In this document: positions 25,497-36,559 of the stretch, piece by piece
Numbering within the stretch: position 1 is the stretch's first letter
Layout of the letters: each line of letters opens with the position of its first letter
DNA from: Amoebophrya sp. A120
Lineage: Eukaryota > Sar > Dinophyceae > Syndiniales > Amoebophryaceae
Direction: 5' to 3'
Length of the DNA stretch: 64,000 nucleotides
Assembly: GCA_905178155.1 (NCBI GenBank)
Contig: CAJINV010000017.1
Coordinates: forward strand, 984,722 to 1,048,721
Program-made: the position numbers and the translations under genes
The notes under the pieces: model-generated
Told to the model about the DNA's origin: nothing
The model's database searches: none
The model's input: only the letters and a program-made list of their open reading frames with translations

Positions 25497-26815
25497 TGAG
25501 CAAGAGCTTCTAGCAATTTGATCTTCATCTGTTAGTAGCCGCATTTGCTTATTTTATTCCGACTCTCTCACTCTAGTACAACTAATCGTATTAACGTAGT
25601 GCATATGAATTTCTATTCGGAATACTTAATTTTTATTTTTTAGACGAAGAAACTGTAATTATGCTGTCACTGTGCTGCTCGTCCTCGTCGCTGTGCACGA
25701 TTTTCATCCACACTCTAACGCATCGAAGCTTTCACATCACACTTTTTAAAACTAACACAAATAAGCAGGCTCAGACATTTATCTTTTCAAAATATCACAA
25801 CGAAACAACCAGATGGAGCTGAATGACAACGAAAACGCACAAGATCATTACAATTGGAGACAAAAATGTAGACATTTTTTTTCTGTACGTATCTTTTTGA
25901 GCATCCGAGTATTCAAGTGCTGCAAATCTGACGAATACACAGTAATCTTCAAGCAGAAGAGGAATGAATTGTTATCAGCACTGCAAAAATATCTTCAGTA
26001 GTTTCATCAATTACAACAATTACAATTTCCATATGAGGATTACAGTGTGGCTCTCAAACGAAGATGAGCAAGCAGACGCTTGTGGCAACGATGAAGAGCC
26101 GCGCGCTCGATTCCGTTGTCATCTTCATATGCGAATGAACTGCCATACGTCGGCCACCAACACCATAAAGATTTTAGTCAGCTTCACCTGTCATGAAATG
26201 CCAAGACCAGAACAAATTTTATGAATCAATTCTCAATAATATCAACTAGAGGAGTTGGTGGACAACAAACAGTTGCAGAGCCAGACGCAGGTAAGGGCGT
26301 AGTATTGGCGAAGCGCAGGGCATGTAAGTTCTTCAGCAGGCTTGTTTTTTGACATCCGGAAACAAGACTTTCCTGGAAGGATGTGCAGTGGTCGTTTGTC
26401 TTTGGAGCGTACACGACCAGGTCTCTCATCGCAGAAAGAAAATGACACTTAGCAGCGTTCTTTGATGTCAACATAATTGGTTTACTCACGACCAACGACC
26501 TCAGGATTCTTACGCAGCACGAGGCGATAGCGTCGTAGTTGTGTCACAATGTCCTCTAGTTGTTGCTAGTCCGACTAGAGACCACGCCAGTGCAACAACT
26601 CGCGTACGATCGTCACAGGAACAGAAATCATTTATCGTCGAACATCAACATAGATCATGTATGTCGATGTCCTTTATCGTTCTTTAATCAGTACCTGAGC
26701 TGCTGGCCAACAAACTGCAACCGAGTGTTGCATTTGATTACCTTCTAGAATTTCACCTACCAACCTACTTCGACCAACCCTCACGACACAAAGACTGCGC
26801 CGTTGCCGTGGCATC
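25497..26815. other. Intergenic region
   Basis: AT-rich sequence following the giant ORF. Expected to hold its 3' UTR and the promoter/5' UTR of the SR-rich gene. Short ORFs on both strands have no recognisable features. I see no repeat or introner here. Confidence 0.4.
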
Positions 26816-29800
26816 ATGGCTCGTGATAATTCTACTTCCCGGGATGGCAAGCAAAGGCGAGGCGGGACGAGACGGCGGGACGAGGAGGAGGACAACCTCC
26901 GGGATCGGAGTATGAGACCTTCGTCGCGCTCGCGAACGGAGAAAAACAGCCGGCGAGCTGAGCGGCACCACAGAAGTGAACGCAGTAGACGTGGTGGCAA
27001 CTACCGTGGTGGTACCAGAGGCCGCGACAGTAGAAGCAGGCGGGGGGATACTAGACCTAGACGCAGTCGAGGAAGAGGGCGAGCCAGAGTTGTAGATGTT
27101 GGCACGAATTACAGCAGGTCACGGTCGCGGTCGCCGCGGTCTGTTTCCTCTTCCCGCAGTCGCAGCAGGAATTTCAAGAACCAAATCCCAGCGTTTATCC
27201 AAACAGGCGGGGTCCCTCTGCCGGTCACAAGGATGATCAAACCGAAGCTGCCAGTGCCGCCGGAACAACAACAACTGCTGGGGGGCCAGGTAAGTTTTGC
27301 TGGAAACTAGAACCACTGCGTAGAAACCTGTACAAGAACCTTCAATACATGGCATGAAATATGACCACCGTGACGTTGCGCATACAAGGAGATCCTACCT
27401 TGCAACTTCATGCGCACAGAAAGAGTTCTTGTCCGATTCTCATTGTCGAATCAAAACCTCTTACCACAGTTCTGTCAACAACTAGTGTAAAATTGACGCC
27501 CACAGACCAACGGTCAGCTCGTCGCTGCAACTGGTAAGGCGGGGAGTGGTATGTTGGAAAGTAAAAGTCTACTTGTGCTGCATGTAGATGAAGTAATATG
27601 TTGATCTCAATGCAGAACATGTCAATGTCGTGACTTCTTCTTCTTGATTACATCGCTTGCCTTGTGCATCCGAGGCGAAACATGAGCGAATGAGCAAGTC
27701 CCCATGTTGCTACTTGGGAGATCACTATACATTTTGTCGTGTGTTGTTGCAGGGCCAGGAGGACTTTGCTCGCCATAACCCCGCCACTTTCGGCAGAACA
27801 GTTACGAGAGCAAATCAGCCGGAACCTCGACGGCATCATCCTGAACACGCTTGAGCAGAAATCCGCGGATGGCAAAAACAGCAAAGTGGCAGCTAATCCA
27901 GCCCCACGTGCTGGTCCACGGCAGTTCCCAAGTTCAAACGGTGCGGCAGTGACGGGACAAAGTGGCACTAGTTCTGCCCAAGCAGTGACAGGCACCGCGG
28001 TGCTGGCATCCTCTGGTGCTGGCGAGCACAACGACGACGACCCGCTCGATGCGTTCATGGGGAACTTGGGAAAGGAGCTTCAGGAGAAGGTATGAAAAAT
28101 TAGGATTGATCGTGTAGTGATATCAACAGGAGGATTTTAATCTTCGTCTTCCCTTGTAGTACTACACTAGTTCCGACCACGTGCATAATTTATGAAAACG
28201 ACCCGCCCGTCCGCTGATTTCCACGACTTGTATTTTTTGCTTAGAGCGGGGTCACAAACTCATTCGTTAACTCCCCACCGGAGTTACGGACCAACCGGCC
28301 GGGTGGTCCTTAACTCCGGTGCCCCAAATGTTGCTTTAGAGAGAGGCAACAACGAAATTAATCCTTATGCGCCCCCCCGGCGGATAAGCCGGGGGTGGGC
28401 CCCATCTTATCCGCGCGCCGACGGGCCGTGCTGGTGTAGCCTAGGCAAAGTGACCCGGCGCCCTCATTGCCTGGAGGGCCCGGATATGCCCACAGCATGC
28501 CGTCGGTCTTTGTGGTGTTTAAAAGTAACAGGCCCAACATTTGAAAGCGCCACACTACCGGGGTTGCTTCAGACTAAAGGGCGACTGGGCAACATTTGGG
28601 GCGCGCTTGGGAAATTCGCCACGCAAGAAACTGCCGCGCAAGTAGCAACGGACACGCAGTTGCAAGATCAGAGCCAGAATCTGCCCCGCAGAAACTGCTG
28701 CCATATGTAGCGCGAGGGCCAAGGAGCTTCCTCGCTTCGCGCCTTCAGGCTATTGGGTTACTTGCTAGACCATGTCGACGCCGCTTTGCCCTTGGGCAGT
28801 GGCCTAGGGTCCGAAGCGAGAGGCGCCGCGGGCTAAAGCTTTGCTCTAGCCTGCGCGCGCGGCCCCCTGAAGGGGGTTCGCCTGTGCAAACCGATGGCCA
28901 TGGCTGCCCCTGCTTTTGCAATGGGTTCACTCAAAAAGACAGCAGGGCAGCAATGCCCAGGGTTGCGCACCCAGAGTCCTACCCACTCTTTTAAATGTGG
29001 AGCGCCGTCGTTGGTAAAATTCCCTCCGGTGGTGTGCTCAATTTATATCATCACACGGCAAACACGACCACGAGGGGGGGTAGCCATTTTCTGGGCCCCG
29101 GGCCGTGTTGTCCAATGTTTGTGGAAGCGCAAACATTGGCAGCGAGCGCAGCCTCCGCCGCGGCCGTAGTATTTATTTGGGCCGTGTAACTGACGGCCCC
29201 GCGCGGTCCACTTTTGTTTTCCGGCTTTTTCATGCCACCGCCGACCGACGTGCTTTAACTCTTCGCATCTTCGGCGCGGCGCAAGTGTTCCTTCGCCCGA
29301 AGTGCAGGAAGGCAGGCCATGGGGCCCAGTGAGGTTTTCTCGCCTCGCCCGGTGTTGCAGCCTACTTTTGGGAAACCCGCGCGCGCCCGTTTTGTGCGAC
29401 GGGTTGTGACTCGCAGCCAGCAGTCGTCGCAAACCCCACACGCAGCGGAGTATCGCAGCCACGTAGTACGTAGCAGCGATGAGCTGGCTGTTCCCGGTTT
29501 TGGTGTAGCAGCGATGACAGTATCGCAGCCACATGACCGGGCTGTTTCCGGTGCTGGTAGCAGTGATGACCGGGCTGCTCCCGGTTCTGGCGATAGCACT
29601 TTATTCCGGGTTGTTCCCGGTTCTGGGGCTCACCAGATAGTACGTAGAGCAACATTCTGGGCACCGGAGTTAAGGACCACCCGGCCGGTTGGTCCGTAAC
29701 TCCGGTGGGGAGTTAACGAATGAGTTTGTGACCCCGCTCTTAGAGTTGTTGTTCGACGTCGTCCAATATTTTTACACCAACCACTCCCAACAGAACATCA

Positions 29801-29922
29801 CCATCCCGGGTAACATCACGCACACGCGGGAAGTCTTCGGCCAGAACGCTTTCCAAAAGCTCCGACCGCAGGGCACCGCGAAGCACCTGGATCCGGACTC
29901 GCTGCTGGAACGCGGATTGTGA
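26816..29922 (+). CDS. SR/RG-rich protein, candidate RNA-processing factor
   Basis: Exon 1 (26816-27289) encodes 158 residues rich in Arg-Ser and Arg-Gly dipeptides, then a Pro-rich stretch (PKLPVPPEQQQ). This resembles splicing-factor RS domains, but no RRM is visible. Exon 2 (about 27753-28089) has a clear frame containing LSAEQLREQISRNLDG and an acidic end (DDDPLDAFMGNLGKELQEK). Exon 3 (29743-29922, or from 29725) encodes ELLFDVVQYFYTNHSQQN and ends ERGL-stop. Intron 2 holds a 1.5-kb TIR element placed at its 3' splice site. Two problems remain. The exon 1-2 junction does not close the frame with simple GT-AG splicing; an 8-bp repeat GGGCCAGG sits at both sides (27283-27290, 27752-27759). 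The exon 2-3 junction closes with GT-AG only if an acceptor within the element's TIR (29723-29724) is used. Function beyond 'SR-like' is not assigned. Confidence 0.6.
28244..29739. mobile_element. Non-autonomous TIR transposon, PIF/Harbinger-like, 1.5 kb
   Basis: Inverted repeats of about 97 bp, nearly perfect, start GAGCGGGGTCACAAACTC. Flanked by the 3-bp duplication TTA (28241-28243 and 29740-29742). The 3-bp TWA target duplication is typical of PIF/Harbinger elements. Inside each TIR is a long hairpin (at the left end about 28276-28322, arms ACCGGAGTTACGGACCA and TGGTCCTTAACTCCGGT). The interior is GC-rich with no convincing transposase. It lies in intron 2 of the SR-rich gene. Confidence 0.8.
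29440..29640. repeat. Degenerate tandem repeat inside the TIR element
   Basis: Four to five imperfect copies of a unit of about 35 bp built on GATGACCGGGCTGTTCCCGG and similar. The copies contain the palindromic core CCGGG-N-CCCGG. Located in the right half of the 28244-29739 element. Confidence 0.6.
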
Positions 29923-30727
29923 GCAAGATCATGGAAACATTTGTGTTGAAACTGCTTCACTCTGCAGCTTCTATGATCTTGATCTTCAGCCGGACTAGAT
30001 GGAGCACAAGGAACATGAAGCTAAACACGCCCGCGCCAGACGCGCAGTTTACAGATTGAATCGCTTCTCCGAAATAGTGCACCTGAACCGCTAGAAGTGG
30101 TGGCAGTAGTTCTTATTGTTCTGATGTTGTGTTTTTTTTTGTGATGCATTGCTCAACTCATGATATTCATATTGAAACTGATGCAAGCAACACGAGAGCA
30201 GCCAGAACCGGGAGCATCATGCCAAAATAGACCACACAGTGTAAGTTTCTACGCAGTGGTGTCAAATAAAGACACGCGTTTTTCGTGTCCCTAGGTGTTT
30301 CTTGGCCCTTATTTTTGATTTCTGCCAGAAAAGGTCCCGACGAATCAATAAAATCTAAATCATTTTCGTGGAGCGTGCCTGTTTCCGAGTGGATGGAGTT
30401 GAGTCGGAGAGGTTCTTGACCTACGTTACTGCCACGAGCACAAACGCTATTGCTTGACGACCTGCAGCGGATGTTTTGAAGTTCCACAATTCACAAACTC
30501 TGGAACAACTTGCGGCTAATGTGCACGCCGAGACCGACGAGCAGCCGAGGTTGAAGAGGAGCTAGCTGAATAGATACGTACTTACTAGTAGTGCCGCATT
30601 CTTGATCCTCTTCAGAGGTAGTTGCCATAAAGTAGATAAAAGTAGTGAGAAGCCGCGCTATCCAAGAGAATAGGTCGTGGATTGAAGGTGTATAGCAAAT
30701 TCTTCGTTCACGAACAGGATCAACAAG
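29923..30727. other. Intergenic region
   Basis: AT-richer sequence between the SR-rich gene stop and the peptidase start. No ORF, RNA gene or repeat supported. In the peptidase frame a stop occurs at 30683-30685, upstream of its first ATG. Confidence 0.4.
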
Positions 30728-33700
30728 ATGCCACAGACCGTGGAGATTTCGTTTGTGAACCACAACAAACTGGCTCCGAAAGCCATCGGGAAACGGATCC
30801 ACCTCGGAATATGGGAGTGTCAGAATCGAAATTGACAAAGTCGAAAAATTTGCGATGCACAAAATCGATGTCAGTTGGAGCCTCAGTTGTCAAGTGGCGC
30901 ATGACAAATTTCGGGAGCACCAAAATCCAGCTCCTTGTCGTGCTGTTTGGGGAAAGAAGACTGCTCCTGTCATGCTACTCTGGCAGCACATTGCATACCC
31001 CTAAACAGGCTTACAATCGGCCTCATATGCCTGCTCCCCAATACAGGGCTTCAGTGCTCTACATTTTATGCATCACAAGTTTTTCGATTTTGACGATTTC
31101 GATTCTGACACATCCATACGGAAACCTCGATCCGGACATCAAGGCGATCGAACTAAAGCAGGGCTTGGCGGCGCAGCTGGAAATTTCGCCGCGCCTCATC
31201 GCGTTGGTGAAGGATTTTCACAAATTAGACTCCGAGGACTACAACTGCGGAGCGTACGAAATCACCGACGATCTCGAACCGGTTTTCCGGCACACGGAGA
31301 CGGTTCTCGAAGTAGATGTTCGTCGACTACATGTTGATCTTGCTGTAGATGGGACCACGAGAACGAGTGGAAACAAAACTTTCGCAAATCATGAAACCAC
31401 TGCTTCCACCACCACCTCCTCCTTCGGTAGCACCTCCAAACCGGGCACGTCTCCGCCCACCGGCCCGACCAACTTTCTCTACTTCCAGGAACCTCCGCCG
31501 AGTGCTTCCGGGGATGCGACATCTTCAAGATCGCACCGCCAAGGAGGCGCAAGCGACCAGTTTGCGACACGGCCGGCTGTTGTGTCGTCAACTCCCGAGG
31601 CAGGGGTGAAGGTCTTCTCGAAGAAGACCGCGGCAGGAGAGAAAGCTTCGCCAACAACATCCACTGCAGGAGCAGAAGATGAACACCTCATTCAGCCACC
31701 GAGCAATTCGAACTCCCCCGCGAAGCGCGACTCCCGACCGCGGAATTCCCGACCTTTTGCCTTGTACGACGGCGGTCTACAAGACGAGCTGGGGGACCGG
31801 GCGGATTTCCTATCGACGACTGCGGAAAAATGCGGGGAAGATGCGTGGAGGTCATCCTCGGCGGAACATGATGCTGCGGGTGGTCCTGGTCCTCACGGTG
31901 GTGCATCGTCGGAAGGAAGGGACGGGAATGGGGTTTCCAGTAAAAACGGGAGCAAGACATCAAGTTCTGTTGTCACTGGACGAGGTTCCGTCTCCTCGTC
32001 TTCTAGCAGCACCTGCAACAGCCTACCCTCTTCCCGGCTGATGACCCCCCGGCTGCACGAAAAGCAGGCGGCAACATCCACGGGCGCCGTTGTTGCTCCA
32101 GGACTTCATCATCTTGCTTCGAAAACAGACAACACCAGAGCCGGTGGTGGTGCGATGGGCTCATCATCCTCAGGTAAGACTTCTAGAAATAAATCTGTTG
32201 TCGAAGAAGACAAAGTGCCGAGAATCTGCGTCCTCTTGTCCGAGCACCACAGCGCGAAACGGATTGTACGGCCGCCGCCGGCGAACAATTCATCTTCGGA
32301 GGAAAACGAAAATAAAGCGGATGATCTTCACAGCACGAGCAAAGGAAAAGCGCAGCAGTCGAACTCGAAATCCCCAAGCAACACCTCCGATCCGCCCGTA
32401 GTAGAACCACGCGGATCTTCTGCATCCGACCTAGACATCACGGTGGGGCACATTCCGAGTGAGATGGTTCTGGCGGGCCATGAAGATCATCTTTCGGATC
32501 TCGCCGGCGGCGTACCAGATTTCCGCAAAGCGGTCTACATCAATGTGTACCACTATGGAACTGTCAGGATTGAAATTGACAAAGTTGAAAAATTTGTGAT
32601 GCATAAAACCGATGCCAGGAGTTCTTGGATGCCCACTTTGTTTCCAAGCGGCGCATGACAAATGTCGACATCATACATCATAATCCAGTTTGTCATGCTG
32701 TTTAGCGAAAGAAGGCATCCTTTGTCATGCTACTTTAGCAGCTCTATCCCAAAAGCAAAACAGGCACACAATCGGCCTCACTTGCAATCCCTGCAAGACA
32801 GTCACTTCGTGTCTTGCATTTTATGCATCACAGATTATCTCCACTTTATCGATTTCAATCCTCGACGAAGGAAGAAGTAAGCATGTAATTAGCACCTCCG
32901 GTTGGTAGAGCGATCGGCTACCGAGGCACGTCAGGGTGGCGTCGCTACTTCAATTCAATTCAATTCAATCCTGACACACCCATAACCACGTCCGGGTCGG
33001 GAATTTCTTCACCTTCGAAACCGTGAATTCCTTCATTTTTGACAAGCTGCTCGGCATGCCCCACGTGGGCGCTTTCCACACCGGCGTGGAGATCTACGGG
33101 GATGAATACCAGTACGGCTATTGTGAGGAGGGGACCGGGATTTCGCGCGTGCGGCCGCGGACGGAGCGTGACCACGTCTACGCGGAATCGATACTGGTTG
33201 GGTACACCACTTGGAAACGGGACGACATCAAGTTTTTTGTCAACAACTGCGACGAGCTGAAGAACAACTGGCAGGGACCGGATTACGACTTGAATGCAAA
33301 GAATTGCGTCGATTTCGCCCGCGACTTTTGCCAGTTGATTTTAACCACGGACACGCGGCGGAGTCCGCTGGAACACGAAAGTTCTTGTTGGCCGGCGGAG
33401 ACGAGCTCCTCCTCCCTCCGGTTGAGCTCGGCGGCAGAGCACGTCGTGAACGGGAGAAGAAGCGGGAAGATGAACGGGGGCACGGAGGTGGCTGAAAATG
33501 GAAAAATATATGGACAACATGACTATACAAATTCTACTACCGATAAACGAACATCGTACAACCGCATCGACGTCGCTTCATCTTCGCCCTCCCCTCCGCC
33601 AAAGCCGTACCACTCCAATCCTCCGCTACCATTGCAACTTTCCGCACGCGGACCATGCAGCTCCAACGCTTGGTCCGCTGCAGCAGGTGGATCATCGTCC

Positions 33701-33820
33701 GCCAGCGATGGTAGAACCACGCACGCATCCTCTATTGCACCGTTGGAGAATTTAGACAAACTTGTAAAATTTTTACCGAAGTTAGGAAATCTAGCGATCA
33801 GCAGTCACTCGCGAAGTTAA
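30728..33820 (+). CDS. PPPDE-family thiol peptidase (deSUMOylase/deubiquitinase-like) with long N-terminal region
   Basis: Three exons, 30728-30809, 31124-32553 and 32990-33820, total 2,343 bases (780 residues). Both introns are family A introners. The C-terminal PPPDE domain begins AVYINVYH and includes the expected catalytic His534 in AFHTGVEIYG and Cys610 in NAKNCVDFA. Known PPPDE proteins (DESI/DeSI-type) are Cys/His isopeptidases acting on SUMO or ubiquitin. The first ~75 residues (MPQTVEISFVNHNK..., KAIELKQGLAAQLEISPRLI) look like a compact, possibly ubiquitin-like fold; this is inference. Between them lie roughly 400 residues of Ser/Gly-rich, probably disordered sequence. The second introner interrupts the first strand of the peptidase domain exactly between VYH and VRVGNFF. 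The start is the first ATG after an in-frame stop. Domain call strong, substrate unknown. Confidence 0.85.
30810..31118 (+). mobile_element. Introner A2 (family A) in the PPPDE gene
   Basis: 309 bp. Left end TATGGGAGTGTCAG, right end ACATCCATA. TIRs about 40 bp. TSD CGGAA at 30805-30809 and 31119-31123. Removal with one TSD copy joins CTCGGAA to ACCTCGATCC in frame (…HLGNLDPDIK…). No GT-AG reading is possible. Confidence 0.9.
32554..32984 (+). mobile_element. Introner A3 (family A) in the PPPDE gene, carrying a nested insertion
   Basis: 431 bp, starting TATGGAACTGTCAGG and ending CACCCATA. Perfect TSD ACCAC at 32549-32553 and 32985-32989. Precise removal joins VYINVYH to VRVGNFFTFE, reconstructing the PPPDE core. 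About 105 bp longer than the other complete family A copies because of an inserted tRNA-like segment near its right end. Confidence 0.9.
32870..32970 (+). mobile_element. SINE-like insertion with tRNA-like head (candidate)
   Basis: Interrupts the right TIR of introner A3 and is bounded by the direct repeat TTCAATCCT (ending near 32865 and at 32970). It contains GGTTGGTAGAGCGATCGG, which resembles a tRNA D-arm/A-box, and ends in a simple tail of TTCAA units. No good B-box or acceptor stem is visible, so a tRNA-derived SINE is plausible but unproven. Confidence 0.4.
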
Positions 33821-36559
33821 GGAAGGAGTAGCAGTTACTTCTCAAAATGCAGTCAGATGACGAAGCAGTCTCAACACTATTGATTCGCGATTTTTTACAA
33901 CACAAGTTTCAGTTGTTTATTTTGGCAAAATGAAGTGCTCGTAGCCTTCCTGCTCATCGTTTTTGTCCTGAACAACGGTTGATCGTCGAGCAGCAGGCTA
34001 CTTAATCGTATGATTTGGAACGTCGAAACTGAAAATTTTTACCACGACAGGTTTCTATTAGGTGATAACGGTAACGCATGAAGAGTTCTAGAAATAAGCG
34101 CTTGAAGGTATTGGCCGAGATCGCGACGTATGACAGCGATGATTTGAAGATTAGGCCGCAGCTCCGCCTGTGGTCATCGTCATTATTCTCGGCAGAAGAA
34201 GAATTGCACAGAGATATCGTGGCCTTTTGGCGGTTCGTTGTTCGTGAATTTGTATTTCTGAGAAGCAAAAGTAAAGCGGAGGAGTTTTCATACGTAATAT
34301 TGTGAATAAAGAGGTTGCAGCCTTTAGGGTCGAACTCGAAGATCCGCTCTGCATGAATGCTCTTGGCTTCTGATTTTGCAACCTTTGCACGTGTCGTGAG
34401 CGTCCCATCTTAAAATGAGAATTATCTCTAGAGCCTGCTCAACCTTACGACTGATGTAAGTACAAGTACAGCTTCGCCAAGTACAACTTTTTCTTCTTCG
34501 TAGCACTACGTGGGACCGTTGAGAATAACACTACTTTTGGCTCGATGGATGGCGCTGCAACAAGTGCATCTAGCAGGAGCAGTAGCTAGAGGAGCCACAA
34601 GTGTCTGTGTCAGCACCCCCATGTAATAGGGAATGAGAAGGCCGCTTCGAACTTCGTACGTCAGCATCAAGGGAACATCTTCAACAGCGTAAGAAGCGTA
34701 AGAGTACTATCAAGTTGTAGGAGGAACAACTAGTGGTCCTAGTACGAATTTCACCTGCGGATGAAAGATCGAATCTTCACGAAGCGCTCTTAAGATCTCC
34801 TACATCACATAAAACCATCTCCAGTAGCATTTTTTTTTTTTTCAATGCGGCCAGATGGGGGCTTCTTGATCCTTTTCCTATGTTGCCTCCAATATTATCT
34901 TGTTTGAAGTCAAGTCTACACCATAATCTTAATCTCTTGCCCGAGTAGCGTGTTGCTATCTGCAAGCAGGACGTAGTAAGAAGTTGACTGCCTTTGCATC
35001 CTGTCTTCACCGGCTACAGCTTACAATATTAACACACAAAAAAAAAAAACGCACACGCCTTGTTATTCCGCCCAAAAATAAACCAGCATCGACTTTGGAT
35101 AAAGTTGTTGAGGCTGTATCTCTTGTCATTGCGCTTCTACTACCGTTCTGCTCATTCATCTTGAAGCACATGTACCTGGTGCCATCTTCTCAGCTTTGAC
35201 TTTCACTGCTACCGCAAGAAATTATCATCACTTTACGAAGTGAGTGAGGTGAAAATAAAGATCATCTGCAAGCAGCAGCTTCAGCAGCTACTTCTACTAA
35301 AACTTCATCTTTGCGTTGCAGCAAGTAGACGAGTAGTTTGACCTTGACATCATCACTGCTCAACTTATCCAAGCAAAAAGCTGGTGGTGAGTTATTATAG
35401 TTTTGAGCATTCGTGAAGAGCTTCTTCTTCTATGCACAACTTCCGAGTCGATGTCGAAAGTCGTCGTCTTCCTGACAAAGAAAAGAGAATCCACCAAACA
35501 GAAAAAAGAAGTCGTCCTTCTCGTGGCCGTACGTCATCTAAGGGTCGTTCAAGATTAAGTTTATGTCAGCACCTGGACTACGATAGTACTCTTTGAAAGT
35601 CATCTCCCAATATTGGTGAACCACACACCGCGTTTGGATGTGCCTCGCTGAGTCTGTATCCACTGCAGAAAGTTCAGAGCTTCAGACTTCTCAGGAATCA
35701 ACAAATAATTCTTGCATTTTTTGCCATGCGTAATTTTCCTTTTTGGTGCATGAAGGAGATTTTTAAGATTGATCGTGCTGGTGAGACAGAGACAATGCAT
35801 GACGGGATTATTTTGCAAAGTCTGTATCTGTTGGTGCATGTGCGTGTGCGTCTGCGTGGTCTCGACAACAATTGGTAGAAGCGCTGCTCCCATCAACAAC
35901 AACAAGTTCTTTATTAGCATGTTCATCGGTTCACCAAATTTGCGCCGGCATGATCGCTCTCGAGTCTGAAGCAATGACATATAATTTGCAACGCATACGC
36001 GCAACCGAGCAACGACGACCGCCACGATCTATCTACCTTTTCGCCTTCGTCGTTGGAGTTTTGTTCATCTTCTACTTCCAACTTTACTTCTTCTGCGAAC
36101 TACAGCAACGCCGCGTCTAGTACAACTACAACTCCAACTCCCTCCGCCGCTGCTTCTTTTTTGGATTTCGTCTACAAGAACGCGACAGACTTTACTACCA
36201 CCAGCGCCTGGAGCAGCTGTTGTGCCACGAGGACTTCCGCGTCAATATCATCTTCACGACCACCAGTTGTACCCGTTGCAGCTACTATTCAAACTACATT
36301 TCATCTGCCACGTGGTCAAGATCTTTGTTCCAGCACAGCTGCCGTCGAGCTCGGAGATTCTAAACTTAATACAGATTTGAACGAGAAGAGCGAACACGGA
36401 GCAGGTACTTTCTACCCCGAGGAGCAAGTAGAACTACAACATCGGGAAGTTTTATCCAAGCAGAAAAACCTGGTTCACCGATCGTCCGCACCCACCCACA
36501 CGACCACCTCTCTGCCAGCGTTCCGATTTCTCCTCCGTTCTTTCCTCGCCCTATTCACC
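33821..36559. other. Intergenic region and unresolved 5' part of the next gene
   Basis: Mostly AT-rich with poly-T (about 34831) and poly-A (about 35038) runs. The frame of the following gene is open from 35978 but lacks an ATG until 36560. An overlapping frame starting at ATG 35951 encodes a hydrophobic segment (YLFAFVVGVLFIFYFQLYFF) that could be a signal anchor in an upstream exon. I cannot join it to the gene with a clear splice. Confidence 0.35.

Noticed and set aside
29043-29534. 163-codon minus-strand ORF inside the TIR element as a transposase
   Set aside because: It is built on the tandem repeat and GC-rich filler; no catalytic motif is visible.
29440-29640. CRISPR-like array
   Set aside because: The repeats are degenerate, adjacent and without unique spacers; they lie in a eukaryotic transposon.
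30682-32658. Continuous 658-codon ORF as the peptidase N-terminus
   Set aside because: It reads through introner A2. The real first exon is in another frame (ATG 30728) and joins after excision.
32890-32955. A functional tRNA gene
   Set aside because: Only the D-arm region looks right; there is no proper anticodon stem, T-arm or acceptor stem.
35951-36118. Membrane-anchor ORF as the definite first exon of the 13-exon gene
   Set aside because: No donor/acceptor pair connects it in frame with confidence, so it is only mentioned as a possibility.
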